A stretch of DNA of 64,000 bases from Kibdelosporangium persicum. GTDB taxonomy: Bacteria > Actinomycetota > Actinomycetes > Mycobacteriales > Pseudonocardiaceae. Shown here piece by piece: positions 40,701 through 47,564 of this stretch. Positions within the stretch are counted from its first letter, which is position 1, and the number at the start of each line of letters is the position of its first letter. The notes under the pieces were generated by a model. That model saw only the letters and a list, made by a program, of their open reading frames with translations. It was not told the origin of the DNA and searched no databases. A program made the position numbers and the translations under genes. Where the stretch lies: the NCBI RefSeq assembly GCF_013280595.1, contig NZ_JAAATY010000030.1, forward strand, positions 1 to 64,000, in the 5' to 3' direction.

Positions 40701-41198
40701 CTCGTCACCGATCTGGCCAGGCAACTCGACGGGAAGGCGGGCTACCGGCCGTTCGACAAGAACCGGGCGGACGTCGACAACTACGCGAAGCCTGATGGCA
40801 GGTACAAAGGTGACCCTCGGCTGGCGAAGGACCTCACCGCGGGCAAGATCGAGTTCAAGCGGCTCAGTGATGTCTACCGGGCCGTCGAGATGATCAGCCG
40901 GCGCGAGGACCTCCGGATCGTCGAGTTCAACGACCGGTTCAGGACCCCGCAACCGTCGGGGTACCGTGACCTGCAGATGTACATCACGCTTCCACCGAAC
41001 GACCACGTCACCGAGCTCCGGCTGCACCTGACCGCGATGGACGAAGTCGCCGTGTACGAGCACGCGCTGTACGAAGTGAACCGGCAGTACAAAAAGGACA
41101 TCGTGACGACCCAAGAGGAAGCGCTCGTCAAGGCGATCAACATGCGTCAGCGTGTGCTGTTCTGGGAAGCGCTGCACCAGGAGGGTGTCCTCGAATGA
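34794..41198 (+). CDS. Giant multidomain type VII toxin: WXG100-like head, two caspase-like modules, ADP-ribosyltransferase, RelA/SpoT-like C-terminus
   Basis: 2134 residues. 1-110: WXG100-like head as in CpnT-type toxins (GGEWPKGNEDAMIRLAEVWE). 112-144: hydrophobic helices. About 308-925: Pro/Gly/Ser linker with exact DNA repeats. About 968-1130: module with H1006 (VVDVHG) and C1044 (LVGCQTG), caspase/CHAT-like spacing. About 1192-1399: ADP-ribosyltransferase with R1297 (YRG), S1329 (STS) and E1363-x-E1365. About 1400-1580: Gln/Pro-rich. About 1603-1773: second copy of the first module, H1646 and C1687, again followed by WPPNGEW and PPGH-PDW. About 1935-2134: region resembling RelA/SpoT synthetases (D2013 in KDLTAGKIEF, Y2057 in GYRDLQ, E2074 in TELRLHL). 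It overlaps the next gene by four bases. The ART call is firm; the caspase-like and RelA-like calls are inferences from motifs. Confidence 0.82.
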   Translation: MAIMEPPEFVKDIAPWVLGGEWPKGNEDAMIRLAEVWEAAAQDIDAAMKAADGAVKEARGHMEGEAARQFDEFWKKFVEGDEAAFTKLKEGSEGLAKACRNCAMQIEYAKLSIWAALAALLIQIIAMTAAAFATFGGSLAGILPAQLATRQVIVTIFRNLVQRLGEQVGKSLLRRMMFSVATEVAANVAIDAGIQLFQMAKGTREDFDAGMTLDAAKSGAISGVLGGAVSAGAGKVMGEGLGDGLAKSVAREAVQEGVTGAAATAVEGAMSGNFSMENVAQGATSGAVSGGLSGAKQHIAGMPADFDVPEVSEQTGTESSGVAPSPTPRPVQSGPAESSEPSTSDSPAPRASASTTSSLSGFSPAGPSPAPSSTGGSSPSASPSGPASGGFAGGGPATSGGGFAGGSSGGLPGGSPSSGGGPSSGVGSSGASSSPATTGASGPSGGASSGGGPAPSSAPGGGPSASGAPASGPAPSSAPGGGPSASGAPASGPAPSSAPGGGPSASGAPGGSGPSGGASSGGGPAASGGTSGPGGGPAASSGPGGGPASGGLASGPAPSGGSSAGPNPGGALSGGSSPGSGPVPGSGAPGGSASPGGGPAPGGPSPTGAPTPGTGGPVSGGGPTPGGPPPGGNPTPTGGLVTGTPPPSGSPVTSTPTPGGPTPGGPTPGGNPTATGGQVTGTPPPGGPVPAGNSPATGTPTPGTPTPGGPTPGGPTPGGPTPGGATPGGNPTPAGGPTPTGGQVTGTPAPGGPGGLTPAPTGSATGGPVSGPMPMAAAPMAGPTGPGPTSGGPTPGPGASPGQLGGPERAPQPSSGTVPGNADRGPHPTPDSGERGPAPHGTTTSGTAPAPTPAPQPHPTPAPQPHPAPQPHPTPVPQSGPGPNLFTPAQDRPIPPLPHRSPEPATHPAPPVHSGPSPHPTHDIPISGPHRFSGDLDAPPARASDERPAPRRTPVPLPDHLKDLKNFVTPTQSGIVIARHGGEFPTHRQAAQIVPPHPTHFVVDVHGMSDKVMAGGRDLNAKDTADVIRASGWDGKQPVLLVGCQTGSKPDGFAAQLSRELGGEVTAPTKDAWTDDRGNLFASSSHQGARDMRPGWPPNGEWATFKPDGTNTAHKQSSPPGHVPDWRAVGGEGPDRAYRRGEAPGSSNGPTTSNPSWADRLDPPDSPQSQRKPAESDATTTAEVRKPTIVAPEGTPLFFENRPDFRAAPHDVHHMRQSYPPDMWERDAEHIDAIVARNPHLAVIPRDQLIALRGHTAQHTFDTVNRALRANDIPTLRRHEGYVKVINSALNHLPPYRGVVHRVINTSDAPLRASQFPMHATITERAFLSTSRGGPSDFPGKVVMEIHSLTGRDISAVSHRPSEREVLFPSGTRFTVVGTGYNKETGTFHVQLREEPPLRPWRPVAGYQQQPRPQVLPVQGQQMPRHNQSVYNGPQQGGPLPPNQQRPPMPPPQQHRQQYPPQQQPVRPPAPQHVQQQQPVRPQPYPQQQYQQQHRQQPAPVQQRPQPSVPDRSQTTTALPRPLVEQPPPPMRQETYTEPVTQPLRKPEYDHTSSRPQDAPAPAADDFLARIANSPFADHPVADAPPPDFKRVKLDYFEDQERLPHVVENLRGTQAGIAIFGPSEKDQRLGARAIKPMPGYFVVDTHGQADALLSNGKQLNGNDVVNILNALPHSVWDRKTPIIFTGCNSGKNPNGIPAHVARHFGVETIAPRTDTWVDDKGNIYAAETALEPGKSKWPPNGEWARFGPDGTGRPTSDSPYPPGHTPDWGLHDTPAERPHDAFQRGEDPTPPPARLTADDVRAYLERPDVSAALDRAAETNSMVDEKNKAGEIVAQHRIADVVRERLVDHPELVEAMTRADYLEQALLNQPKTIASLLLQPKAIDTVVGAVNDVDAGAQAVIDTAARQPAQYTPLTSEQLAISAAVERQLSRVKPGVHNVQIPMKPGETVESYLDARFEDARQARPKLIELVTDLARQLDGKAGYRPFDKNRADVDNYAKPDGRYKGDPRLAKDLTAGKIEFKRLSDVYRAVEMISRREDLRIVEFNDRFRTPQPSGYRDLQMYITLPPNDHVTELRLHLTAMDEVAVYEHALYEVNRQYKKDIVTTQEEALVKAINMRQRVLFWEALHQEGVLE
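36145..36319 (+). repeat. 60-bp tandem repeat in the toxin linker
   Basis: Nearly three exact copies of a 60-bp unit, encoding 20 residues rich in Gly, Pro, Ser and Ala ([20 protein letters not shown]). Copy identity implies recent expansion; copy number is likely variable between strains. Confidence 0.92.
36921..36965 (+). repeat. 15-bp tandem repeat in the toxin linker
   Basis: Three exact copies of CCCACGCCGGGCGGG, encoding Pro-Thr-Pro-Gly-Gly repeats within the second half of the linker. Confidence 0.88.
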
Positions 41199-41653
41199 CC
41201 GGCATTGAGACTCCGCAGTACCTCCGGGTGCACGCGCAGACCTACCGGATCGACCGCGGCGAGGACGGAAACGTCCACGGCTACCTGTTGAACCTGTCGA
41301 CCGGCGACTTCGACCAGGACGACTCGCTGATCGCCGAGGTCATGCTCGACATGGGCGGGGACGTCCACGTTCTGGACGAGAACCGGTTCATCGACGAGAC
41401 CGAGATCGCGCGGGCGAACCACCTCGTCGGCGACGGGCCGATCTTCGCCGTCTACCAGACCATCGACGGGCTCTACGACCAGGCGGCCGCCGAAGGCCGC
41501 GGGGTCGGCGACCAGGAACTGGCCCTCATCACGGCGCTGCGCCGGCGCACCTTCGCGTTGTGGGCAGAGGACTTCGCCCGGCGGGACGCGGGACAGCAGA
41601 TGGAGAACACCGTGAGCAAGCGCGGCTTCCACCCGGACGAAGCGAGCGACTGA
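41195..41653 (+). CDS. Small acidic protein coupled to the toxin gene
   Basis: 152 residues starting MTGIETPQYLRVHAQTYRID. The start overlaps the toxin stop as ATGA. The sequence is acidic (GDFDQDDSLIAEVMLDMGGD) with no signal peptide or membrane helix. I recognise no family. An intracellular acidic protein translated directly after the toxin's C-terminal domain is a good candidate for the cognate immunity protein of that domain. This is positional inference only. Confidence 0.6.
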   Translation: MTGIETPQYLRVHAQTYRIDRGEDGNVHGYLLNLSTGDFDQDDSLIAEVMLDMGGDVHVLDENRFIDETEIARANHLVGDGPIFAVYQTIDGLYDQAAAEGRGVGDQELALITALRRRTFALWAEDFARRDAGQQMENTVSKRGFHPDEASD

Positions 41654-41708
41654 TGGCCACCGGTTCTACGATCACGCGGCAACTACCGACGCACGGGGAG
41701 GCGTGGTA

Positions 41709-43541
41709 ATGCAGGAGGACAGCGTGCTGCTGGCGGTGCAGCAGGGTGTCGTGCACCGGTGCGCCAGGCGGTCGGAGGGCACCGTGGACCTGGTCGCGCC
41801 GATCGGGACCGTGCCGTCGAGCGACTTCGAGCAGACCGAGGACGGCACGTTCGTCCAGCGGATCTCCGAAAGCCTGCCGGAGGCCCTGTTCACGTTCGCC
41901 GTTCGCGGGATCGACCACCCGGAACCGTTGCTCGGTTATCTCGCGCCGGATCCGGAGACCGAGATCGTGCAGGTGCGCACCACGGTGTGGCCTGGCAGGC
42001 GGGAATCCGACACGCGGCGCTTCCCGATGCCGGTGAAGCACGAGAACGACGCGCCCGAGCCCAACACCAACACGATCGCGACGGACATGAGCGTCTCGGT
42101 CGTCGCGGGTGCGCCCAACGGGTGGCAGCAGGTCGACATCCGGTGTGACGCATTGGGTGACCGGATGGAACTGCGGTGCAGGATCACGCTGGAGGACGGC
42201 GCCATCCACCACTGGTCGCCGCCTGCCATCGTCGGGCACTGGTTCCACCGGTTGCGGATGGTGTCGCATCGGCCCGGCAAAGGCACCTGGTTCCAGGCGA
42301 AGTACGAGCTCAAGCGCGGCGCTCCCGCGAAGATCGACCTGGACTACGACTTCCCCGGGGACAACTCCGACCAACTGGCGTCCTACTGCGAGTTGCGCGT
42401 CTTCCCCCGGCACGCCGAGGCGATCCCGGTCAAGTTGGCGCAGAACGCTTTGCTCGCGTACGAGGCGGTAAGCGACAGCGCCAGGGTGGATCTCGTACGG
42501 GGAAACTCCGACACCCCGGCGGAGAAACCGTACACGTTGTTCGCCCGGTTGTTCGACGGCTACACCAACAACGATCGCCCGTACGCCTACCGGCCGGCGA
42601 TCGCCAGCTCCGAGCGCGACGCCATACTGTCCTTTTTGGAAAGTGGACGGGTTGTGCTGTCGTCGCGTGGTTATTCACCGGACCTGCTGCACCCCGAGCG
42701 GGAAAGCCTTGTGCCGATGGCCTTCCTGACCGACGGCAAGTGGGTGTGGTCCGCAGCCGTCGCGTACTACCTGCGGCAGCACGGGATCGCGCCCGCGCCT
42801 GACTTCGTCGAGCACATCCGTGCGGTGGACTACAGGCATCCGCGGTCGGTTCCGAGGTTCGCGTTGGACCGTGCGTCCGCGTTGGCGATGGGCAGGCCGG
42901 AAACCGAGGCGTCGAGCTGGGACGACTACGACCGTGCCGCGTACGCGTTGGCGGACATGGCATCCCGGTTCCGGGTGAGCAGGCGCTACTACAGCACCGG
43001 CAGGCTCAAGGACCAGGCGTGGTGCATGGTCCGCGAAGGCGACCACTGGGCGGCGTTCTGGTACTCGGCCGAGGAGGACCGGCGCGAGTTCGAGCACCTC
43101 TTCGACACCGTCGGGCAGGCCGCGACGTACCTGATGGGCCAGCTGTGGCAGAACTACCCGAACCTGCAACGGGAACCGGGTGAACTGCTGGAGCCGTACG
43201 AGGTCCTCGACGTGCCGATCCCGCCGTCGCCGCCGTTGGAGAACTTCGAGCGGTTCACGTACGTCAAGGTCAGCGACTTCGACGTGGAGCAGTTCGGCCC
43301 GCCGGTGTCCAACCTGGTCTACGCGCCCGGCACCACGGTCGAGCAGATCGTTCCGGTGCTGCACGGGGAAACCGCGCCGCGCAGGCTGCGGCTGACCGGC
43401 GAGTGGACGATCGTCTCGTGCTTCACCAAGGCCGGGCCGAACCGGCCTGGCGGCGTGCAAGCGTACATCCTGCCCCAGGCGACCGAGGGCTACCTGCACT
43501 GGGGACAGATCGTCGAACTCTCGGCCGCGGACGGTTCGTGA
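41709..43541 (+). CDS. Unknown 610-residue protein with TNT-like C-terminus
   Basis: The ATG at 41709 follows GGGGAGG. Residues 1-430 match nothing I know. About 430-500 (WCMVREGDHWAAFWYSAEED) resembles the segment that often precedes TNT domains. The last 100 residues show FGPPVSNLVYAPGT..EQI and NRPGGVQAYILP, the order of motifs in the TNT NAD+ glycohydrolase of CpnT (FGSP..APEGT..EQR..GGG-Q-Y). The Arg of the usual DRFG is replaced (EQFG), so activity is doubtful. It could be a second toxin, a degenerate one or an immunity relative. It overlaps the next gene by one base (TGATG). Confidence 0.55.
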   Translation: MQEDSVLLAVQQGVVHRCARRSEGTVDLVAPIGTVPSSDFEQTEDGTFVQRISESLPEALFTFAVRGIDHPEPLLGYLAPDPETEIVQVRTTVWPGRRESDTRRFPMPVKHENDAPEPNTNTIATDMSVSVVAGAPNGWQQVDIRCDALGDRMELRCRITLEDGAIHHWSPPAIVGHWFHRLRMVSHRPGKGTWFQAKYELKRGAPAKIDLDYDFPGDNSDQLASYCELRVFPRHAEAIPVKLAQNALLAYEAVSDSARVDLVRGNSDTPAEKPYTLFARLFDGYTNNDRPYAYRPAIASSERDAILSFLESGRVVLSSRGYSPDLLHPERESLVPMAFLTDGKWVWSAAVAYYLRQHGIAPAPDFVEHIRAVDYRHPRSVPRFALDRASALAMGRPETEASSWDDYDRAAYALADMASRFRVSRRYYSTGRLKDQAWCMVREGDHWAAFWYSAEEDRREFEHLFDTVGQAATYLMGQLWQNYPNLQREPGELLEPYEVLDVPIPPSPPLENFERFTYVKVSDFDVEQFGPPVSNLVYAPGTTVEQIVPVLHGETAPRRLRLTGEWTIVSCFTKAGPNRPGGVQAYILPQATEGYLHWGQIVELSAADGS

Positions 43542-44647
43542 TGCCCGAGTGGAAGATCGGCCTTGACCTCAAACAGCTCGGCGCGGTGGACATCGGCCTG
43601 CCAGGCTGGATGCGAGGTGCGGCGATCGGCGGCGCGCTGGGCGCGTCGGTCCGGTTCAACACTCCCGCTGACATCGTGAAGCGATACGGCCCGCACGGCC
43701 CGATGCAGTTCATCGACGTCTTCGGCAAGCCAGGCGCGATCACGTCGGACACGCAGCTGATGTTGCTGGCGTTGGACGGGATCGTCCGTGCGCACGTACG
43801 GGCTACCTGGTACGAACGGACCGACCCGGTCAACGAAGTCGCGTTGGGCATGCGCCGCTGGCTGGTGATGGAGCAGGACGGCTGGTTCCCACGCGCCAAC
43901 GAGCTGTTCGAACGCCGCTGGGCCGATCGCACGACCGTCGAGGCCATCCGGCACTACATGCGGACGGGCACGTTCGGCACGATCGACAAGCCGCTCAACG
44001 ACTCACAGGGCAGCTCGGCGCTGCTGCGGGCGGGCGGCGCGGCCCTGTGGAGCACCGACCTGCACGAGGTCTTCGAGATCGGCGCTCGGATCGCGGCGAT
44101 GACCCACGGCCACCCGAACGCGTATCTCGCCGCGGGTGCGTACGCCGTGATGATCCAGTACTGCCTGCGGACCAGAAACCTCATCCGTGCCATCGACGCG
44201 GCCAGGGACGAGCTGACCAGGTGGAAGGGCCACGAGCCGGTCCACGAGGCACTGACCAGGGTGGTCGACGCCCAGTTCGACCCGGCCAAGAAGTTCGACC
44301 CGGCCACGATGGAGAGCTTCGGCGACAGCACCACCGCCATCGGCGCGCTGGCCATCGCCGCGCGGGCGGCGATCTCCGAGCACCGCTTCGAGTACGTCGT
44401 CGGCCGTGCCATCACGATCGCGGGCGACAGCGCGGCGACGGGAGCACTCGCCGGTTCGTTGTACGGCATCGCGGGCGGTGGGAACTACCTGCCGGAGGAA
44501 CTGGTCGCCGAAGTCGAACTGTCCGAGCGGATGGGCACGCTGGCGTACCAGATCCGCCGTGAGTTCAGCGACGAACCGCTCTACAGCGAAGAGTTCTTCA
44601 GCTGGTTCCCGTTCTCCCAGCGCCGCTGGTCCGGCCACCTCGGCTGA
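43541..44647 (+). CDS. ADP-ribosylglycohydrolase family protein, probable immunity to the ADP-ribosyltransferase
   Basis: 368 residues. The ARH fold is recognisable from RGAAIGGALGASVRF (25-39), GAITSDTQLMLLAL (65 onwards) and GDSAATGALAGSLYG (295 onwards). The family removes ADP-ribose from proteins. Immunity proteins of this family (Tri1 with Tre1) neutralise ADP-ribosylating toxins, which fits its place behind the toxin. Several consensus residues are changed: GDALG to GGALG, VEF to VRF, TDDT to T68-S69-D70-T71, and GDSD-x-T to D296-S297-A298-A299-T300. Loss of the second Asp of the last motif may abolish one metal site, so protection could rest on binding rather than hydrolysis. Confidence 0.85.
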   Translation: MPEWKIGLDLKQLGAVDIGLPGWMRGAAIGGALGASVRFNTPADIVKRYGPHGPMQFIDVFGKPGAITSDTQLMLLALDGIVRAHVRATWYERTDPVNEVALGMRRWLVMEQDGWFPRANELFERRWADRTTVEAIRHYMRTGTFGTIDKPLNDSQGSSALLRAGGAALWSTDLHEVFEIGARIAAMTHGHPNAYLAAGAYAVMIQYCLRTRNLIRAIDAARDELTRWKGHEPVHEALTRVVDAQFDPAKKFDPATMESFGDSTTAIGALAIAARAAISEHRFEYVVGRAITIAGDSAATGALAGSLYGIAGGGNYLPEELVAEVELSERMGTLAYQIRREFSDEPLYSEEFFSWFPFSQRRWSGHLG

Positions 44648-44657
44648 CCACCCCGCC

Positions 44658-44865
44658 GTGTCCACCTTTCCGGCACCCCGTGTCCACCTTTCCGGCACCT
44701 CGTGTCGCACACTCCGGCACCTCGTGTCCACCTTTCCGGCACCTCGTGTCGCACACTCCGGCACCCAGAAATTCCCCATCCGGCACGCGGCGCGGCCGTG
44801 CCGCTTCGCCGCGGCGACCACAAGGTGCCGGAATGGGTGTTTCGGGGTGCCGGAAAGGTGGACAC
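44658..44865. repeat. 22-nt modular repeat array, locus D (two inverted arms)
   Basis: Left arm units start at 44658, 44680, 44702, 44724, 44746 and 44768, exactly 22 apart, alternating GTGTCCACC and GTGTCGCAC words and ending with a GAAATTCC word. Two right arm units have GTGCCGG at 44825 and 44847, ending GGTGGACAC at 44865. A GC-rich palindromic centre lies between. The array fills the space between two convergent genes, 10 bases from one stop and 4 bases from the other. Confidence 0.9.
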
Positions 44866-44869
44866 GGGG

Positions 44870-45460
44870 CTAGATCCAGCCGTTGTCGCGGGCCATTCTG
44901 GCGGCTTGGGCGCGGGTTTTGGCGCCGAGTTTGGTCATGGCCGACGAGACGTAGTTGCGGACCGTGCCCGCCGAGAGGTTCAGGGCGCGGGCGATGTCCG
45001 GTGCGGTGCGGGAGTCGTCGACCATCCGGAGGACTTCGAGTTCGCGGTCGGTCAGCGGGCACGGGTTCTCCGCCAGTGCCTCGGCCGCGAACTCCGGGTC
45101 GACGTAACGCATTCCCGCGTGCACGCGGCGGATCACGTCGGCCAGCAGCGCGGCCGGCGCGGTCTTGGCCAGGAACCCCTTGGCACCGAGCGACAACGCC
45201 TGCCGGAGCACTCCTGGCCGGGCGTGCCGGGTCAGCATGATCGCCTTGGTGTCGATCATCTCCAGCACCTTCAGTCCGTCCAGTGCGGGCATTTCGACGT
45301 CCAGCACGACCACGTCCGGCCGGTGCTCGGCGATCGCCAGCAGGGCCTTCGAGCCGTCGTCGACGTCGGCGACCACCTCCAGGTCGGGTTCCAGGCTCAG
45401 CAACGAGGCCACCGCCTGCCTGGTCAGCTGTTCGTCGTCGGCCAGCACCACTCGGATCAT
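44870..45460 (-). CDS. LuxR/NarL-family response regulator
   Basis: 196 residues. Receiver domain with the acidic pair D8/D9, phospho-acceptor D54 (VVVLDVEMP) and Lys in GFLAKTAPA; LuxR-type helix-turn-helix at the C-terminus (LTDRELEVLRMVDDSRTAPD). The start overlaps the histidine kinase stop (ATGA). It probably controls the divergent ABC exporter genes. Confidence 0.93.
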   Translation of the reverse strand: MIRVVLADDEQLTRQAVASLLSLEPDLEVVADVDDGSKALLAIAEHRPDVVVLDVEMPALDGLKVLEMIDTKAIMLTRHARPGVLRQALSLGAKGFLAKTAPAALLADVIRRVHAGMRYVDPEFAAEALAENPCPLTDRELEVLRMVDDSRTAPDIARALNLSAGTVRNYVSSAMTKLGAKTRAQAARMARDNGWI

Positions 45461-46593
45461 CTCGGCAGGCTCGCAATCACCTCGAAGGACGCGGGTTCGA
45501 CGTTCCCGGCGTGGAACGAACCACCGGCAGCCTTGACCCGGCGGGCCAAGCTCGCCAGGCCGCTGCCGTCGCCGCCTGACCGCAACGGCGCCACACCGTC
45601 GTTCATGACCCGCAAGACAGCCTGATCCGGCATGGTCTCAAGGGAAACGCAGCACGAGCGAGCGTCGGCGTGACGCAGCGCGTTCGTCATGGCCTCCCGC
45701 AGCACCCGGCCGAACAGGTCCCTTTCAGCCGCGGTCAACGCGGCGGGGTCGGCGGTGAAGTCACAGGAGATCCCGGCCGAGTCCAGCAGGCTGCGGGCAC
45801 CGGCGAGCTCGGTCGCGAAGTCGGTCGGCCGGTTGGCGTGCGCGAGGGTGCGGACGTCCCGCAAAGCGTTGCGGGCCAAGCGTTGCACCTCGACCATCTC
45901 GGCCTTCGCCCGCTCCGGGTCGGTCAGCCGGACCGCGAGCTCGCTCTTCAGCGACACGACCTCCAGCGCGTGCCCGAGGATGTCGTGCAGGTCCTCGGCC
46001 AGCCGCAGGCGTTCCCTCGTCGCGGCGAGGTCGGCCGCGTCCTTGCGGGCCTCTTCGAGCTTCAACGCGCCTTCCCACTGACGGTAGGTCACGCCGATGC
46101 CGAACGCGAGCGCGACTGTCATCAGCAGCGCGGCAAGCAGGACCGGGCGAAGGAAATCCTGCTGTCCGGTCAGGACGATCACGGCCGCGAGAGCCGCGGT
46201 CTGGCCCACGAGGACGTACCCCACGTGGCGCCAGGCCACGCCGAACGGCCTGGCGACGAAGAACTCGGCCGCCGCCATGCCGACGAAGATCGTGGCGAAG
46301 CCACCCGACTGGGCCTTCGCCGTGGCCGCGACGCACGCCAGCGCGAGGCCCAGCGCCGTAAGACCGTAGACCCGGCTGTACGAGAAGGGCTGCCACGGAC
46401 CGCGCAGAGCCTGCAGGATGCCGCGCACACGGATCACGGTGAGCACGCCCACACCGGCCGCCATCAGGATCACCGGAAGCCATCCCGGCCGTTCCTGCAG
46501 CAGGAAGCCGAACGGCAACAGCGCGATCACCTCGGTGAACAGCAACGTGTTGCGCGTCGATCGGCGCAGCGGTTCAAGGGCGGGCTCGGACAC
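45457..46593 (-). CDS. Sensor histidine kinase (HisKA_3 type)
   Basis: 378 residues from a GTG at 46593; a GTG at 46620 would add nine residues. About six membrane helices fill residues 15-175. The dimerisation domain has H203 in AEDLHDILGHALEVVSLKSE. The ATPase part shows the N-box (REAMTNALRHADA) and a G-box (GDGSGLASLARRV). It is the partner of the coupled NarL-type regulator. No extracellular sensor domain is seen, so it may sense within the membrane, as in kinases linked to drug or peptide exporters. Confidence 0.9.
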   Translation of the reverse strand: MSEPALEPLRRSTRNTLLFTEVIALLPFGFLLQERPGWLPVILMAAGVGVLTVIRVRGILQALRGPWQPFSYSRVYGLTALGLALACVAATAKAQSGGFATIFVGMAAAEFFVARPFGVAWRHVGYVLVGQTAALAAVIVLTGQQDFLRPVLLAALLMTVALAFGIGVTYRQWEGALKLEEARKDAADLAATRERLRLAEDLHDILGHALEVVSLKSELAVRLTDPERAKAEMVEVQRLARNALRDVRTLAHANRPTDFATELAGARSLLDSAGISCDFTADPAALTAAERDLFGRVLREAMTNALRHADARSCCVSLETMPDQAVLRVMNDGVAPLRSGGDGSGLASLARRVKAAGGSFHAGNVEPASFEVIASLPR

Positions 46594-46685
46594 GCGATCC
46601 AACGTAACAGCACATGACACCTGTCACCCCAGGTCATGACGGCCACGACTACTGAGGCATGCCCCCGTTCGGGGAATCTGATGGC

Positions 46686-47564
46686 ATGAACGTGATTGAA
46701 GTGTCCGGCTTGACCTATCGCTACGGGCAGTTCGTCGCAGTCGCCGGGGTCGACTTCACGGTTCGCCAGGGGGAGATCTTCGCGCTGCTCGGCACGAACG
46801 GCGCCGGGAAGACCACGACCTTGGAGGTCGTCGAAGGATTTCGCAAGCCCGCAGGCGGGCGAGTCCGGGTGTTCGGGCTCGATCCGGCCGCCGACCGGGC
46901 GGCGTTGAGCGCGCGTACGGGCGTGATGTCCCAGCAGACCGGGCTGATCGGCGAGCTGACCGTGGCGGAGACGCTGGCCCTGTGGGCCGGGTTGACCAGC
47001 CGCAAGGACTCCGTACCGAGCTTGTTGTCCACAGTGGAGCTGACACACCGGGCGGACGTCCCGGTCGAGAAGCTGTCCGGGGGTGAACGGCGGCGGCTGG
47101 ATTTCGCGTTGGCGATCTGGGGGCGGCCGCCGCTGGTGATCCTGGACGAGCCGACCACCGGCCTGGACCCGGAGTCACGGCAGCATCTGTGGCAGACGGT
47201 GGAACACCTGCGTGACGCGGGCACGTCGGTCCTGCTGACCACGCACTACCTCGAAGAGGCTCAAGCGCTCGCGGACCAGGTCGCGATCATGCACGCGGGC
47301 AAGGTGCAGGTCGCGGGCACGCTTTCGGAGGTGCTGTCCGAGCAGCCCGCACGGATCACCGCCAAGGTGCCGGACGTCGACCTGCCGAAGTTGCTCGGCG
47401 ACGTGTCGCTGGTCGACGGCCAGCTGACCGTGCACACCAGGGACATGCAGACCGACCTGTACGAACTGCTGCGGTGGGCCGACCGCAACGCGATCCGGTT
47501 GCGTGACCTCAACGCCAGCCAGGCGTCCCTCCAGGAGATCTTCCTCGCGATCGGAAAGGCGTGA
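46686..47564 (+). CDS. ABC transporter ATP-binding protein
   Basis: 292 residues, ATG at 46686 after GGGGAA. Walker A GTNGAGKT (36-43), signature LSGGERRR, Walker B LVILDEP and the switch His (LTTHYLEEA). The DrrA/NatA-like C-terminal extension is present. With the permease it should export a small molecule, lipid or peptide. It is divergent from the two-component genes, sharing a 92-base promoter region. Confidence 0.93.
   Translation: MNVIEVSGLTYRYGQFVAVAGVDFTVRQGEIFALLGTNGAGKTTTLEVVEGFRKPAGGRVRVFGLDPAADRAALSARTGVMSQQTGLIGELTVAETLALWAGLTSRKDSVPSLLSTVELTHRADVPVEKLSGGERRRLDFALAIWGRPPLVILDEPTTGLDPESRQHLWQTVEHLRDAGTSVLLTTHYLEEAQALADQVAIMHAGKVQVAGTLSEVLSEQPARITAKVPDVDLPKLLGDVSLVDGQLTVHTRDMQTDLYELLRWADRNAIRLRDLNASQASLQEIFLAIGKA

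Noticed and set aside
38784-41177. A 797-codon minus-strand frame antisense to the toxin
   Set aside because: Arg/Val/Leu-rich with no recognisable domain; the plus-strand frame holds ART motifs and coupled neighbours.
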